Positions 39,049 to 45,686 of a DNA stretch of 45,686 bases are shown here, one piece after another. The stretch is from a virus. The notes under the pieces were generated by a model. That model saw nothing but the letters and a program-made list of their open reading frames with translations. It was not told where the DNA came from and made no database searches. A program made the position numbers and the translations under genes. The stretch spans positions 1 to 45,686 of the IMG/VR virus record IMGVR_UViG_3300010149_000035; one strand, written 5' to 3'. Position 1 is the stretch's first letter. The number at the start of each line of letters is the position of its first letter.

Positions 39049-40020
39049 ATGGAAAGAGAAAAAACTAAAGGCGAGAAAATCGCTGAAAAGCTTGAAAAAG
39101 AAGCTGATGAGATGTTGAAACAAATTCAAGACTCTCAACAGGAATCTGAACCAGAAGCCAAAGGGTTAGCTACCAAAGAGGCTGAAGAGCAAGACACCCC
39201 TGAAGAAGTTGTCGAAGATGTGGAAGCTTTACCCGATGAATCTCAGGAAACTGAAGAAGCGTCTGATCAGCAAGAAGAAGAGATTCAGGAAGAAGAAACT
39301 AAATCCGATAAGGGTTTGTTATCTGCTGAACAGTGGGAAGAGAGGTACAAGAATGCTCAGGCACGAATGACCAAAGCTACCCAGAGAGAAAAAGAACTTG
39401 AAGCCAAGATAGCTGAAATGTCTAATAAGATAACAGCAATTGAAAGCATGAAGTCTGAGGCTCGTATTGAAAAACAGAAGGAAGAGGTGAATATAGATCT
39501 AGGTGAGATTATGAAAGATTACCCAGAAATTGTTAAACCGCTTCAAAGTTATGTCGATGCTCGCATCGCATCTGTGGATCAAAAAATGCAACAGGCAACA
39601 GAAGAGGTCTTAAAGTCTCAACAAGAAGAAGCAGATAGGAAGCATTATGCAGCTATTGCTGATGTGCATCCAGATTGGAAATCTGTATCAGCTAGTGATG
39701 ATTTCACTATATGGTTAGAAAGACAATCTAGAATGTGGCGTACTGCCGCATCCGATGGTGATGCCCAAGATGTTGTAGCACTCTTGTCAAAGTATAAAGA
39801 AGATTTAGGTCTAGTTTCCAAAAAAGTTTCCAAGAAGGAATTAGTGGAAAAGGCAAAACAAAATGTTGAACCTTCACTCTCTAAAGCCAGGAAGCAAAAT
39901 GTAGGTAGTAGTAAAAAAATATGGACTGCCCAAGAAATTGGTAAACTTTCTGACAAAGAATTTAGAAAGCTTGAGAAAGATATTGATCAGGCTTATGCTG
40001 ACGGAAGGGTTAGACCGTAG
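39049..40020 (+). CDS. Capsid scaffold-like protein
   Basis: A 323-residue, highly acidic, helical protein directly before the major capsid gene. The N-terminal third is low-complexity Glu/Gln/Asp, the middle is a coiled coil (about 105-145), and the C-terminus is basic (KELVEKAKQNV, later EFRKLEKDIDQAYADGR), as in phage scaffolds that contact coat protein through a basic helix-turn-helix end. No protease motif seen. Confidence 0.8.
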   Translation: MEREKTKGEKIAEKLEKEADEMLKQIQDSQQESEPEAKGLATKEAEEQDTPEEVVEDVEALPDESQETEEASDQQEEEIQEEETKSDKGLLSAEQWEERYKNAQARMTKATQREKELEAKIAEMSNKITAIESMKSEARIEKQKEEVNIDLGEIMKDYPEIVKPLQSYVDARIASVDQKMQQATEEVLKSQQEEADRKHYAAIADVHPDWKSVSASDDFTIWLERQSRMWRTAASDGDAQDVVALLSKYKEDLGLVSKKVSKKELVEKAKQNVEPSLSKARKQNVGSSKKIWTAQEIGKLSDKEFRKLEKDIDQAYADGRVRP

Positions 40021-40069
40021 GAGATTACTACTTTTTAAATTTAATTTTTTATATTAAGAGGTAATTAAT

Positions 40070-40936
40070 ATGGCATATTCATCTTCAAGCGGAAGCTTTA
40101 GCTTCGCAGCTGGTGAGCAACATTTTATACCTGAAGTATTTTCTAGAAAGTTACAAGCTAAGTTTTACTCTCAGACTGTTTTATCTGAAGTAACAACTAA
40201 CGAGTACGAAGGAGAGATTTCAGGGTTAGGTAATAAAGTAAACATTAGAACAGTACCAGCAGTTTCGGTTGCTGATTACTCAGGATCTATTTCCTATTCA
40301 GATGTTACTTCATCTACTATTGAACTTAACATTGATAAGGCTAAAAGCTATGCTTTTAAAGTGGACGACATTTTAAGAGAGCAAGCTGATATCGACTTCA
40401 TGAACGAGGCAGCTAATGACGCAGCTCAGAACATGAAGATTGCTATCGAGCAAGACGTGTTCGCTAACGTTGCAGCAGGATCATCTTTAACAGATATCAA
40501 TGCTACTCCATCAAACATTACAGCAGCTAATGTTTTAGGACACATTCTCGATGCAGGACAGCAACTTGATGAAAACAATATTCCTGAAGAAGGAAGATTC
40601 ATGATCATCAATCCAGCTGTTGCTACATTGTTAAAGCAGTCAGAGCTCAGACAAGCATACTTAACTGGTGACAATGTATCACCATTAAGAAATGGCTTTA
40701 TTGGAACAGTTGATAGATTCAACATGTATGTATCTAACAACTTAAGCACAACATCAGGTGTAACATCTGGTCTGTATGGGCATCCAAAAGCTATTGCTTA
40801 TGCTTCTCAAATGACTAACACTGAAACTGTAAGACTTGAGTCTTCATTCGGTGATGGCGTTAGAGGTCTTTCTGTTTACGGATACAAGGTTATCCTACCA
40901 ACAGCGATTGGTGAATTTAAGTTACAAGTAGCTTAA
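40070..40936 (+). CDS. Major capsid protein
   Basis: A 288-residue HK97-fold coat protein by size, position and pattern: FIPEVFSRKLQAKFYSQTVL at the N-terminus, VNIRTVPAVSVADY, a long helix with DFMNEAANDAAQNMKIAIEQ, the P-domain to A-domain transition ENNIPEEGRFMIINPAVATL, and a C-terminal YGYKVILPTAIG. An AGAGGTAATT ribosome site precedes it. It is followed by a strong terminator, consistent with a highly expressed gene. Confidence 0.9.
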   Translation: MAYSSSSGSFSFAAGEQHFIPEVFSRKLQAKFYSQTVLSEVTTNEYEGEISGLGNKVNIRTVPAVSVADYSGSISYSDVTSSTIELNIDKAKSYAFKVDDILREQADIDFMNEAANDAAQNMKIAIEQDVFANVAAGSSLTDINATPSNITAANVLGHILDAGQQLDENNIPEEGRFMIINPAVATLLKQSELRQAYLTGDNVSPLRNGFIGTVDRFNMYVSNNLSTTSGVTSGLYGHPKAIAYASQMTNTETVRLESSFGDGVRGLSVYGYKVILPTAIGEFKLQVA

Positions 40937-40946
40937 TTTATCTTTT

Positions 40947-40980
40947 GGGGGAGTTTCGGCTCCCCTTTTTTTTGTTTTTT
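40947..40980 (+). terminator. Intrinsic terminator after the capsid gene
   Basis: Stem GGGGAG/CTCCCC (40948-40953 with 40960-40965), loop TTTCGG, followed by eight T and a further T-run to about 40980. It lies 11 nt after the capsid stop and probably limits read-through from the capsid message. Confidence 0.88.
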
Positions 40981-41002
40981 CCCCACTAGCCTGTACCCAT
41001 GT

Positions 41003-41031
41003 TTTTGTGATAACTTAAGCATAGTTATAAT
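41003..41031 (+). promoter_or_regulatory. Candidate promoter for the adaptor/fibre genes
   Basis: A perfect -10 TATAAT (41026-41031) lies 15 nt upstream of the next ATG, just after the capsid terminator. The -35 is poor: TTTTGT at 41003-41008 gives 17 nt spacing. The leader would be very short. The need to restart transcription after the terminator makes a promoter here reasonable. Confidence 0.45.
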
Positions 41032-41046
41032 TAAATCGAGGTTACT

Positions 41047-41331
41047 ATGACAAAAGACGAACTGATTAAATCAGCAAAAGAGAATTTTAATGTTTCTCTT
41101 AACCCAAAGGACAAACTTAAAGACTTGGAACTGCAATATGCATCTCTTGAAAGCACGGTAGATGTTGAAGAGGAAGTTGTGGTTGAGTCAAACTCCAAAG
41201 ATCCAATAGCATCAAGAAGCGAGCATGGAAAAGTAGTTCCATGGAATCCTATGCATAGGTCTGAATTTTGGTCATTTATTTATGACAAAGGATCTTTAAC
41301 AAAAGAAGAGAAAGAGATATTGGGTTTATAA
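41047..41331 (+). CDS. Small protein after capsid, possible head completion factor
   Basis: A 94-residue protein: a helical start (MTKDELIKSAKENF) that resembles short LEM-like or SAP-like helical segments, an acidic Val/Glu stretch (about 38-48) and a WNPMHRSEFWSFIYDKG segment. It abuts the next gene without a gap. The place between coat and adaptor suggests a head-completion or decoration role. No family recognised. Confidence 0.5.
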   Translation: MTKDELIKSAKENFNVSLNPKDKLKDLELQYASLESTVDVEEEVVVESNSKDPIASRSEHGKVVPWNPMHRSEFWSFIYDKGSLTKEEKEILGL

Positions 41332-41997
41332 ATGGCAACTATTAAAGTAATTGATCTCATTGATAAAGCTGAGGATATACTGCAAGACACATCTAATGTT
41401 AGGTGGTCACAGCAATCTCTTTTAGACTATCTTAATGATGCACAAAGAGAGATAGTATTATTCAGACCAGATGCGAATACAGTCAATGCATCTTTTACTT
41501 TAACAGCAAACACTGCAAAACAAAGCTTGCCGAATGCAGGTCTTAGACTTCTTTCTATTTATAGAAACTCAAGCCCAACAACAAAACCAATTACTAATAT
41601 TGAGCGAAGGGTTTTAGATGATCAAATAGAGGATTGGCATGGCACAACAGGAACTAACGTTGAGCATTATGTTTATGACCCTTTAGATCCTAAAGTTTTT
41701 TATGTGTATCCGCATACAACAGCATCGGATGCAACAATAGAAATTGTATATAGCTCTGCTCCAACAGATATAACCATAGGTAATTTTACAACAGACACAA
41801 CAGTCATAGCACTGGATGATGTATATGCAAATGCAATTTTGGACTTTATGTTGTACAGAGCATATCAAAAAGACACTGAATATTCTGGAGACTTACAGAG
41901 ATCTGGGGTTTATTCACAATCTTTTCAGAACGCAATAGGAATTAAAAATCAAGTTGATGCAGGTTCAACCCCAAGACCATCAACACCAACACAATAA
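41332..41997 (+). CDS. Head-tail adaptor-like protein (DUF6682-like)
   Basis: A 221-residue protein with a recognisable phage adaptor N-terminus: DLIDKAEDILQDTSNVRWSQ, then LLDYLNDAQREIVLFRPDAN. Such proteins sit under the portal and join head to tail. The later part is beta-rich with FYVYPHT and a helix with YANAILDFMLYRAYQKD, again typical of this adaptor group. Confidence 0.75.
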   Translation: MATIKVIDLIDKAEDILQDTSNVRWSQQSLLDYLNDAQREIVLFRPDANTVNASFTLTANTAKQSLPNAGLRLLSIYRNSSPTTKPITNIERRVLDDQIEDWHGTTGTNVEHYVYDPLDPKVFYVYPHTTASDATIEIVYSSAPTDITIGNFTTDTTVIALDDVYANAILDFMLYRAYQKDTEYSGDLQRSGVYSQSFQNAIGIKNQVDAGSTPRPSTPTQ

Positions 41998-42003
41998 TAT
42001 TAA

Positions 42004-42681
42004 ATGGCAGTATCAAAAAAAATAGAAACTTTAGTACCAAAAGTAAAAAGGGAGGCACCGAGCTGCCCATCATTTATTGTTATTGAGGAATTAAGAAACA
42101 CTATTATAGATTTTTGTGTAAGCACTGATATCTATTTATCAGACTTGACTCTTTTACAGGTTATATCAGGTATTAATGAATATGAGTCTTCTGATCTAGA
42201 CATACCCATTGGCACAGAGTTAAATCATATAATTGATTTTTATTTTGAGTATGGTGAGTCAGATAATCAAGTAACAGAAAAAAGTTTATCAAGATTAGAG
42301 CCAAAGTCTTTAATAGGAACACCTTCACTTATAGATGCATACGGCAAAGGTAAACCAAAATATTACGCACAAAGAAATCAAGAAACCATTTTATTCGCCC
42401 CCACCCCCGATAAGAATTATTCGTTTTATGCTTTATACAGTTTAAAACCAACAGCCACAGCAACAACAATTCCTAATATTATTGTAAATGAGTATCAGGA
42501 AACTATTGTCCATGGTGCTCTGTATAGACTGCAAATGATGAAGGACAGCCCATGGAGTGACGTACAAGCAGCAGACCTCAATAAAAGAATGTATGATAGG
42601 GGTGAGGCACAGGCAGTTAGAAAATCTAAGTATGGTCTTGTTGGTGCCCCTCTAACAGTTAAATACCAGGAGTTTATGTAA
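42004..42681 (+). CDS. Tail/neck structural protein
   Basis: A 225-residue protein. The first part has helix-strand segments around CPSFIVIEELRNTIIDFCVS; the centre a PKYYAQRNQETILFAPTPDK segment; the C-terminus YQETIVHGALYRLQMMKDSP and a basic KRMYDRGEAQAVRKSKYG helix. This pattern follows adaptor genes in several podovirus genomes and probably belongs to the tail hub or neck. It overlaps the next gene by one base. Confidence 0.6.
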   Translation: MAVSKKIETLVPKVKREAPSCPSFIVIEELRNTIIDFCVSTDIYLSDLTLLQVISGINEYESSDLDIPIGTELNHIIDFYFEYGESDNQVTEKSLSRLEPKSLIGTPSLIDAYGKGKPKYYAQRNQETILFAPTPDKNYSFYALYSLKPTATATTIPNIIVNEYQETIVHGALYRLQMMKDSPWSDVQAADLNKRMYDRGEAQAVRKSKYGLVGAPLTVKYQEFM

Positions 42682-43055
42682 TGGCATATTCAACAACAAT
42701 AAAAGTAGTAGTTGGTGATACACACCCAGAACTAAATTTTACTCTTACAGATTCAAACACCGCAGCTAGTGGAAAAACTTTAGATCCAGAAGATCCAACA
42801 ACTTTTGCCCCAATAGATCTAACAGGTTCTACTACAAGGGTGAGAATAAGAAAGATTGGAACTACAACAATATTAGATACTATCGTTTGTTCTATAACGA
42901 ATGCAACAGCTGGAAAATGCTCTATGGTATTTACATCAAGTACCTTTACCGCAGCGGGTTTTTACGAGGGAGAAATAGAAATAACCAAATCAGATGGTAA
43001 TATACAAACAGTAGGCGATCTAATTAGATTCAATGTCAGAGATGATTTTGACTAA
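42681..43055 (+). CDS. Baseplate/fibre accessory protein, BppU-N-like
   Basis: A 124-residue all-beta protein with the layout of the BppU N-terminal domain: a GDTHPELNFTLTDSN start, then PIDLTGSTTRVRIRKIGT, a T-x-L-D-T-I strand and GFYEGEIEITKSDGNIQTVG. Such domains anchor receptor-binding fibres to the tail. It is flanked by one-base overlaps and lies at the start of the fibre cluster. Confidence 0.62.
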   Translation: MAYSTTIKVVVGDTHPELNFTLTDSNTAASGKTLDPEDPTTFAPIDLTGSTTRVRIRKIGTTTILDTIVCSITNATAGKCSMVFTSSTFTAAGFYEGEIEITKSDGNIQTVGDLIRFNVRDDFD

Positions 43056-43423
43056 TGGCTATAAGGTTAGTTGTAGAGTATCAAAGCCTACAAGCGAGTG
43101 TTCAAACCCAAAAGGCAACCCTAGCTGCTGAGGTAGCAGAAGCCAGTACACCATCTCTACTAAACTTTGTAAACCTAAATCTAGCAGTAGATAATTTAAA
43201 TCTATATGCTGATATTTTATTAGATTCTGACACTAAAAATATCTACTTTACTGGAACAAATCCAAACGTAGCTACTCTTTCCATATCAGAACAAGATGTG
43301 ATATCTTTTAGCAAAAGTATTAATGATACTCTAGCAATATCTGAGACTATAGATATTAAATTTATTGCTAGCTCGAAGAGTGTTTTGAATACGGCTGCAC
43401 TTAATACAGGTGCCCTTAACTAG
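43055..43423 (+). CDS. Tail-associated protein of unknown type
   Basis: A 122-residue protein with an Ala/Gln-rich N-terminal helix and a C-terminal segment of alternating Ser/Ile/Asp (VISFSKSINDTLAISETIDI) ending in NTAALNTGALN, a repeat-like tail. It is coupled to the gene before it (TAATG). It probably belongs to the tail fibre assembly; no family recognised. Confidence 0.5.
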   Translation: MAIRLVVEYQSLQASVQTQKATLAAEVAEASTPSLLNFVNLNLAVDNLNLYADILLDSDTKNIYFTGTNPNVATLSISEQDVISFSKSINDTLAISETIDIKFIASSKSVLNTAALNTGALN

Positions 43424-43431
43424 GAGTTAGA

Positions 43432-43863
43432 ATGATAGTCGATAATTTTCAACTTAAAGGAAAATTAGAAATTAAGATAAACAATCAGGTTGTTGCCAAG
43501 GTTCCAAATATTGTTGTGAATAATGGTAAGGATTTTGTAGCATCTAGAATAAAAGACGCTACTGCAACCGTTATGTCGCATATGGCTGTAGGCACAGGAA
43601 CAACTACTGCGGTTGCTGCTAACACCACCCTAGAAACAGAGCTTTCAGGAAGCAGAACAGCCTTAACTTCAACGACAGTTTCGAGCAATGATGTAATTTA
43701 TGTTGCAACTTTCGGACCTGGTGTAGGTACGGGTGCGGTCACAGAGGCAGGTATATTTAATGCTTCTTCAGGTGGAACTATGTTATGTAGAACAGTTTTT
43801 GCAGTTGTTAATAAAGCAGCATCTGACTCTATGACAATCACCTGGACAGTAACAGTAAGTTAA
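43432..43863 (+). CDS. Tail fibre-associated beta protein
   Basis: A 143-residue beta-rich protein with FQLKGKLEIKINNQVVAKVP at the start, ASRIKDATATVMSHMAVGTG in the middle and a T-x-L-x-x-ELSGSRTAL segment. This domain is common in marine phage fibre clusters and resembles the head of collar/fibre proteins. A GGAGTTAG site precedes the start. Exact role unknown. Confidence 0.6.
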   Translation: MIVDNFQLKGKLEIKINNQVVAKVPNIVVNNGKDFVASRIKDATATVMSHMAVGTGTTTAVAANTTLETELSGSRTALTSTTVSSNDVIYVATFGPGVGTGAVTEAGIFNASSGGTMLCRTVFAVVNKAASDSMTITWTVTVS

Positions 43864-43879
43864 ATAAAAGAGGTAATTA

Positions 43880-45686
43880 ATGGCAATTGTCTTTCGCAAT
43901 AATGCAACCACAGCACTTGCAAGTGATATTACAAACAGTGCTACAAGTATAACCGTCACAGATGGATCTAAGCTTCCATCTATTACAGGCAGTGATTATT
44001 TTTACTGTACCCTTGATGATGGAACAAATAACGAAATAGTAAAAGTAACAGCAATAAGCGGTAATATTCTTACTGTTGTTCGTGCACAGGACAATACAAC
44101 AGCCAGAGCTTTTTCAACAGGAGATCTAGCAGAGCTAAGATTAACAGCAGCAGTTTTAGAAACTTTTACACAAACAGACGCAGGAGAAATAACCGCAGAT
44201 GAATTTATCGGAGATCTTCGTGGTGCTGTTATATTTAAAGCAAAAGCAGGAGAAGCAGTAAGCAAGGGTGATGTAGTTTATGTTTCTGGTATTACTGGAA
44301 ATACCCCAGTTGTTTCCAAAGCAGATGCTGATGATGCAGCTAAAATGCCAGCTTTTGGTTTAATTTTAACAACCGCAACATTGAATGCTTCTACAGAAGT
44401 GGTTACTTTTGGTACTATTTCAGGAATTGATACTTCTGCATTTAGTCTTGGTGATACATTATATGTTTCTACAACTCCTGGTAACTTAACAGCAACCAAG
44501 CCAGCAGGAGAGTCTGCATTAATACAAAACATAGGTAAAGTGCAAAGAGCTCATGCAAGTGCTGGATCTATCAAGGTGGGTGGTGCGGGGAGAACAAATG
44601 ATGTCCCTAACCTTAATGACGGAAACATATTCATAGGAAATGGATCTAATCAATCATCCACCGCATCATTAAATACAAAGGTAGAGGAATACTTAGATGG
44701 TGGAACTTCTACTCCAACTTTTTCAACCTTAAATGTAAGTGGTAACACAACACTGACAGGTGACCTTACTGTTAACGGAACAACAACAAGTTTAAATACT
44801 AATACCCTGGACGTAGAGGACAAGAACATAACCCTGAACTATTCAACAGGAGATTCTTCAGCAAGTGCAGATGGTTCTGGTATAACTATCCAGGACGCAG
44901 TCAATTCTACAACAGATGCTACGATTCTTTGGAATGCTGCAAACGATAGATTTGATTTCTCACATGCTATAAATGTTACAGGTTCTGCTACTGTTGATGG
45001 GTTGACTGTAGATAGTGGCACTGCATCAACCACAGCTGCAACATTTAGCAGTGACCTTTCTAACACATGGTTGCGTTTAGAATCTGGAGCAGATTCAGGG
45101 GTCTATCTAGGCAGTAATTCTGGAAAATTTAGATTGTTAACCAATACGACTAATAGATTAGCAGTTGACGCTGACGGAGACATATCATTTTACGAAGACA
45201 CGGGAACAACTGCAAAACTTTTCTGGAATGCAAGTGCTGAGAGATTAGGTATTGGTACAAGTTCGCCAAGTGAGCTTTTGCACATATATAACACAGGTGG
45301 TGCTGGTAATGATGCTAATGTATTAATAGAGGGTAATGGTTCAGGTGTAAATGCAAAACTAACTATTGATGGTCATGTAACCGGTGGACAGCTTGACTTA
45401 ACATATAGAAGTAATACTCAAAGTAAAACAGTTGCTATGAAATGCCTTAATGATGGTTCTTTTAGAATAGACACATTAGGCAGTGAAGCCATGAGAATAG
45501 TTGACGATAATGTCGGTATTGGGACTCAAGTACCAAGCACTACATTAGACGTAAATGGCACTATAACTTACGGAAGCCTATCAGACGGTACAATTACTAT
45601 AACAGGCTTTGTAGATGAAGATAATATGTCTTCAAACTCTGCAACGCTTGTACCGACTCAACAGTCTGTAAAGGCTTATGTAGATA
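43880..45686 (+). CDS. Large tail fibre protein, cut by the window end
   Basis: An open frame of 602 codons from the ATG at 43880 to the end of the window. The N-terminal 240 residues form a beta-rich attachment region (SITVTDGSKLPS, KAGEAVSKGDVVYVSG). A Gly/Asn/Thr-rich shaft follows (SGNTTLTGDLTVNGTTTSLN, NTLDVEDKNITLNYS), then repeated LGIGT-SPSELLHI-type units (ERLGIGTSSP, DNVGIGTQVP). The last codons (TLVPTQQSVKAYVD) match the usual end of such fibres. If base 1 follows base 45686, the next codons are AAC TGA and the gene ends at position 5. Confidence 0.82.
   Translation, partial: MAIVFRNNATTALASDITNSATSITVTDGSKLPSITGSDYFYCTLDDGTNNEIVKVTAISGNILTVVRAQDNTTARAFSTGDLAELRLTAAVLETFTQTDAGEITADEFIGDLRGAVIFKAKAGEAVSKGDVVYVSGITGNTPVVSKADADDAAKMPAFGLILTTATLNASTEVVTFGTISGIDTSAFSLGDTLYVSTTPGNLTATKPAGESALIQNIGKVQRAHASAGSIKVGGAGRTNDVPNLNDGNIFIGNGSNQSSTASLNTKVEEYLDGGTSTPTFSTLNVSGNTTLTGDLTVNGTTTSLNTNTLDVEDKNITLNYSTGDSSASADGSGITIQDAVNSTTDATILWNAANDRFDFSHAINVTGSATVDGLTVDSGTASTTAATFSSDLSNTWLRLESGADSGVYLGSNSGKFRLLTNTTNRLAVDADGDISFYEDTGTTAKLFWNASAERLGIGTSSPSELLHIYNTGGAGNDANVLIEGNGSGVNAKLTIDGHVTGGQLDLTYRSNTQSKTVAMKCLNDGSFRIDTLGSEAMRIVDDNVGIGTQVPSTTLDVNGTITYGSLSDGTITITGFVDEDNMSSNSATLVPTQQSVKAYVD

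Noticed and set aside
39104-39120. CTGATGA followed by GAAA in the scaffold gene as a fourth hammerhead
   Set aside because: The six bases between the boxes (GATGTT) cannot form stem II, and no stem III or closing stem I exists.
1-45686. tRNA genes, CRISPR arrays, insertion sequences, T7-type RNA polymerase, DNA polymerase
   Set aside because: I looked for tRNA cloverleaf ends, regularly spaced repeats, transposase motifs and polymerase motifs and saw none. A tRNA or distant-homology scan could still find something.

Overview
The window reads as an AT-rich double-stranded DNA phage genome, most likely a short-tailed (podovirus-type) temperate phage of a marine Gram-negative bacterium. The basis is a dense gene layout with stop/start overlaps and large and small terminase, portal, scaffold and capsid genes. 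It also has ejection-type internal virion genes but no tape-measure, tail-tube or sheath gene, plus a tyrosine integrase. CsgG and CsgF homologues, which act in an outer membrane, point to a Gram-negative host. I see no tRNA, CRISPR array, insertion sequence, DNA polymerase or phage RNA polymerase. The fibre gene cut off at base 45686 would stop after one more codon if the sequence continued at base 1, so the molecule may be a complete circle of 45,686 bp.

Layout. (1) 29-20151, plus strand: small membrane proteins; a five-gene block with csgF, csgG, a curlin-repeat protein, a FecR-domain protein and a CHASE2 nucleotide cyclase; a holin; a thermonuclease-like enzyme; tail and fibre genes; then internal virion proteins ending in a 2395-residue polyvalent protein. 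(2) 20225-24418, minus strand: integrase with a coupled small gene, a PD-(D/E)XK nuclease, a DUF1289-like protein, a YqaJ exonuclease and an ERF annealing protein. (3) 24517-29327, plus strand: HTH replication initiator with an internal iteron pair, DnaB helicase, a Ref-like HNH nuclease, DUF3310 and a run of tiny lysine-rich proteins. (4) 29319-33467, minus strand: at least 13 small accessory genes, including a stand-alone NrdR-type zinc ribbon, read from one good promoter. (5) 33631-45686, plus strand: lysis-type genes, an HNH nuclease, terminase, portal, scaffold, capsid, adaptors and fibres, continuing through the presumed junction into region 1.

Two features stand out. First, the minus-strand accessory operon carries three self-cleaving hammerhead ribozyme sequences (about 32005-32058, 32469-32520 and 32939-33005). 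Each fills an intercistronic gap. The catalytic core is intact in all three, stems II and III show compensatory changes, and each predicted cut leaves a 26-27 nt leader with a Shine-Dalgarno site before the next gene. They look like ribozyme punctuation that converts a polycistronic phage mRNA into separate messages. Second, the phage carries a curli-type export pore (CsgG/CsgF), a candidate amyloid substrate and a FecR/CHASE2-cyclase sensory pair as one overlapping block inside its late module.

Functions are inferred from sequence motifs read by eye; no database search or folding program was run.
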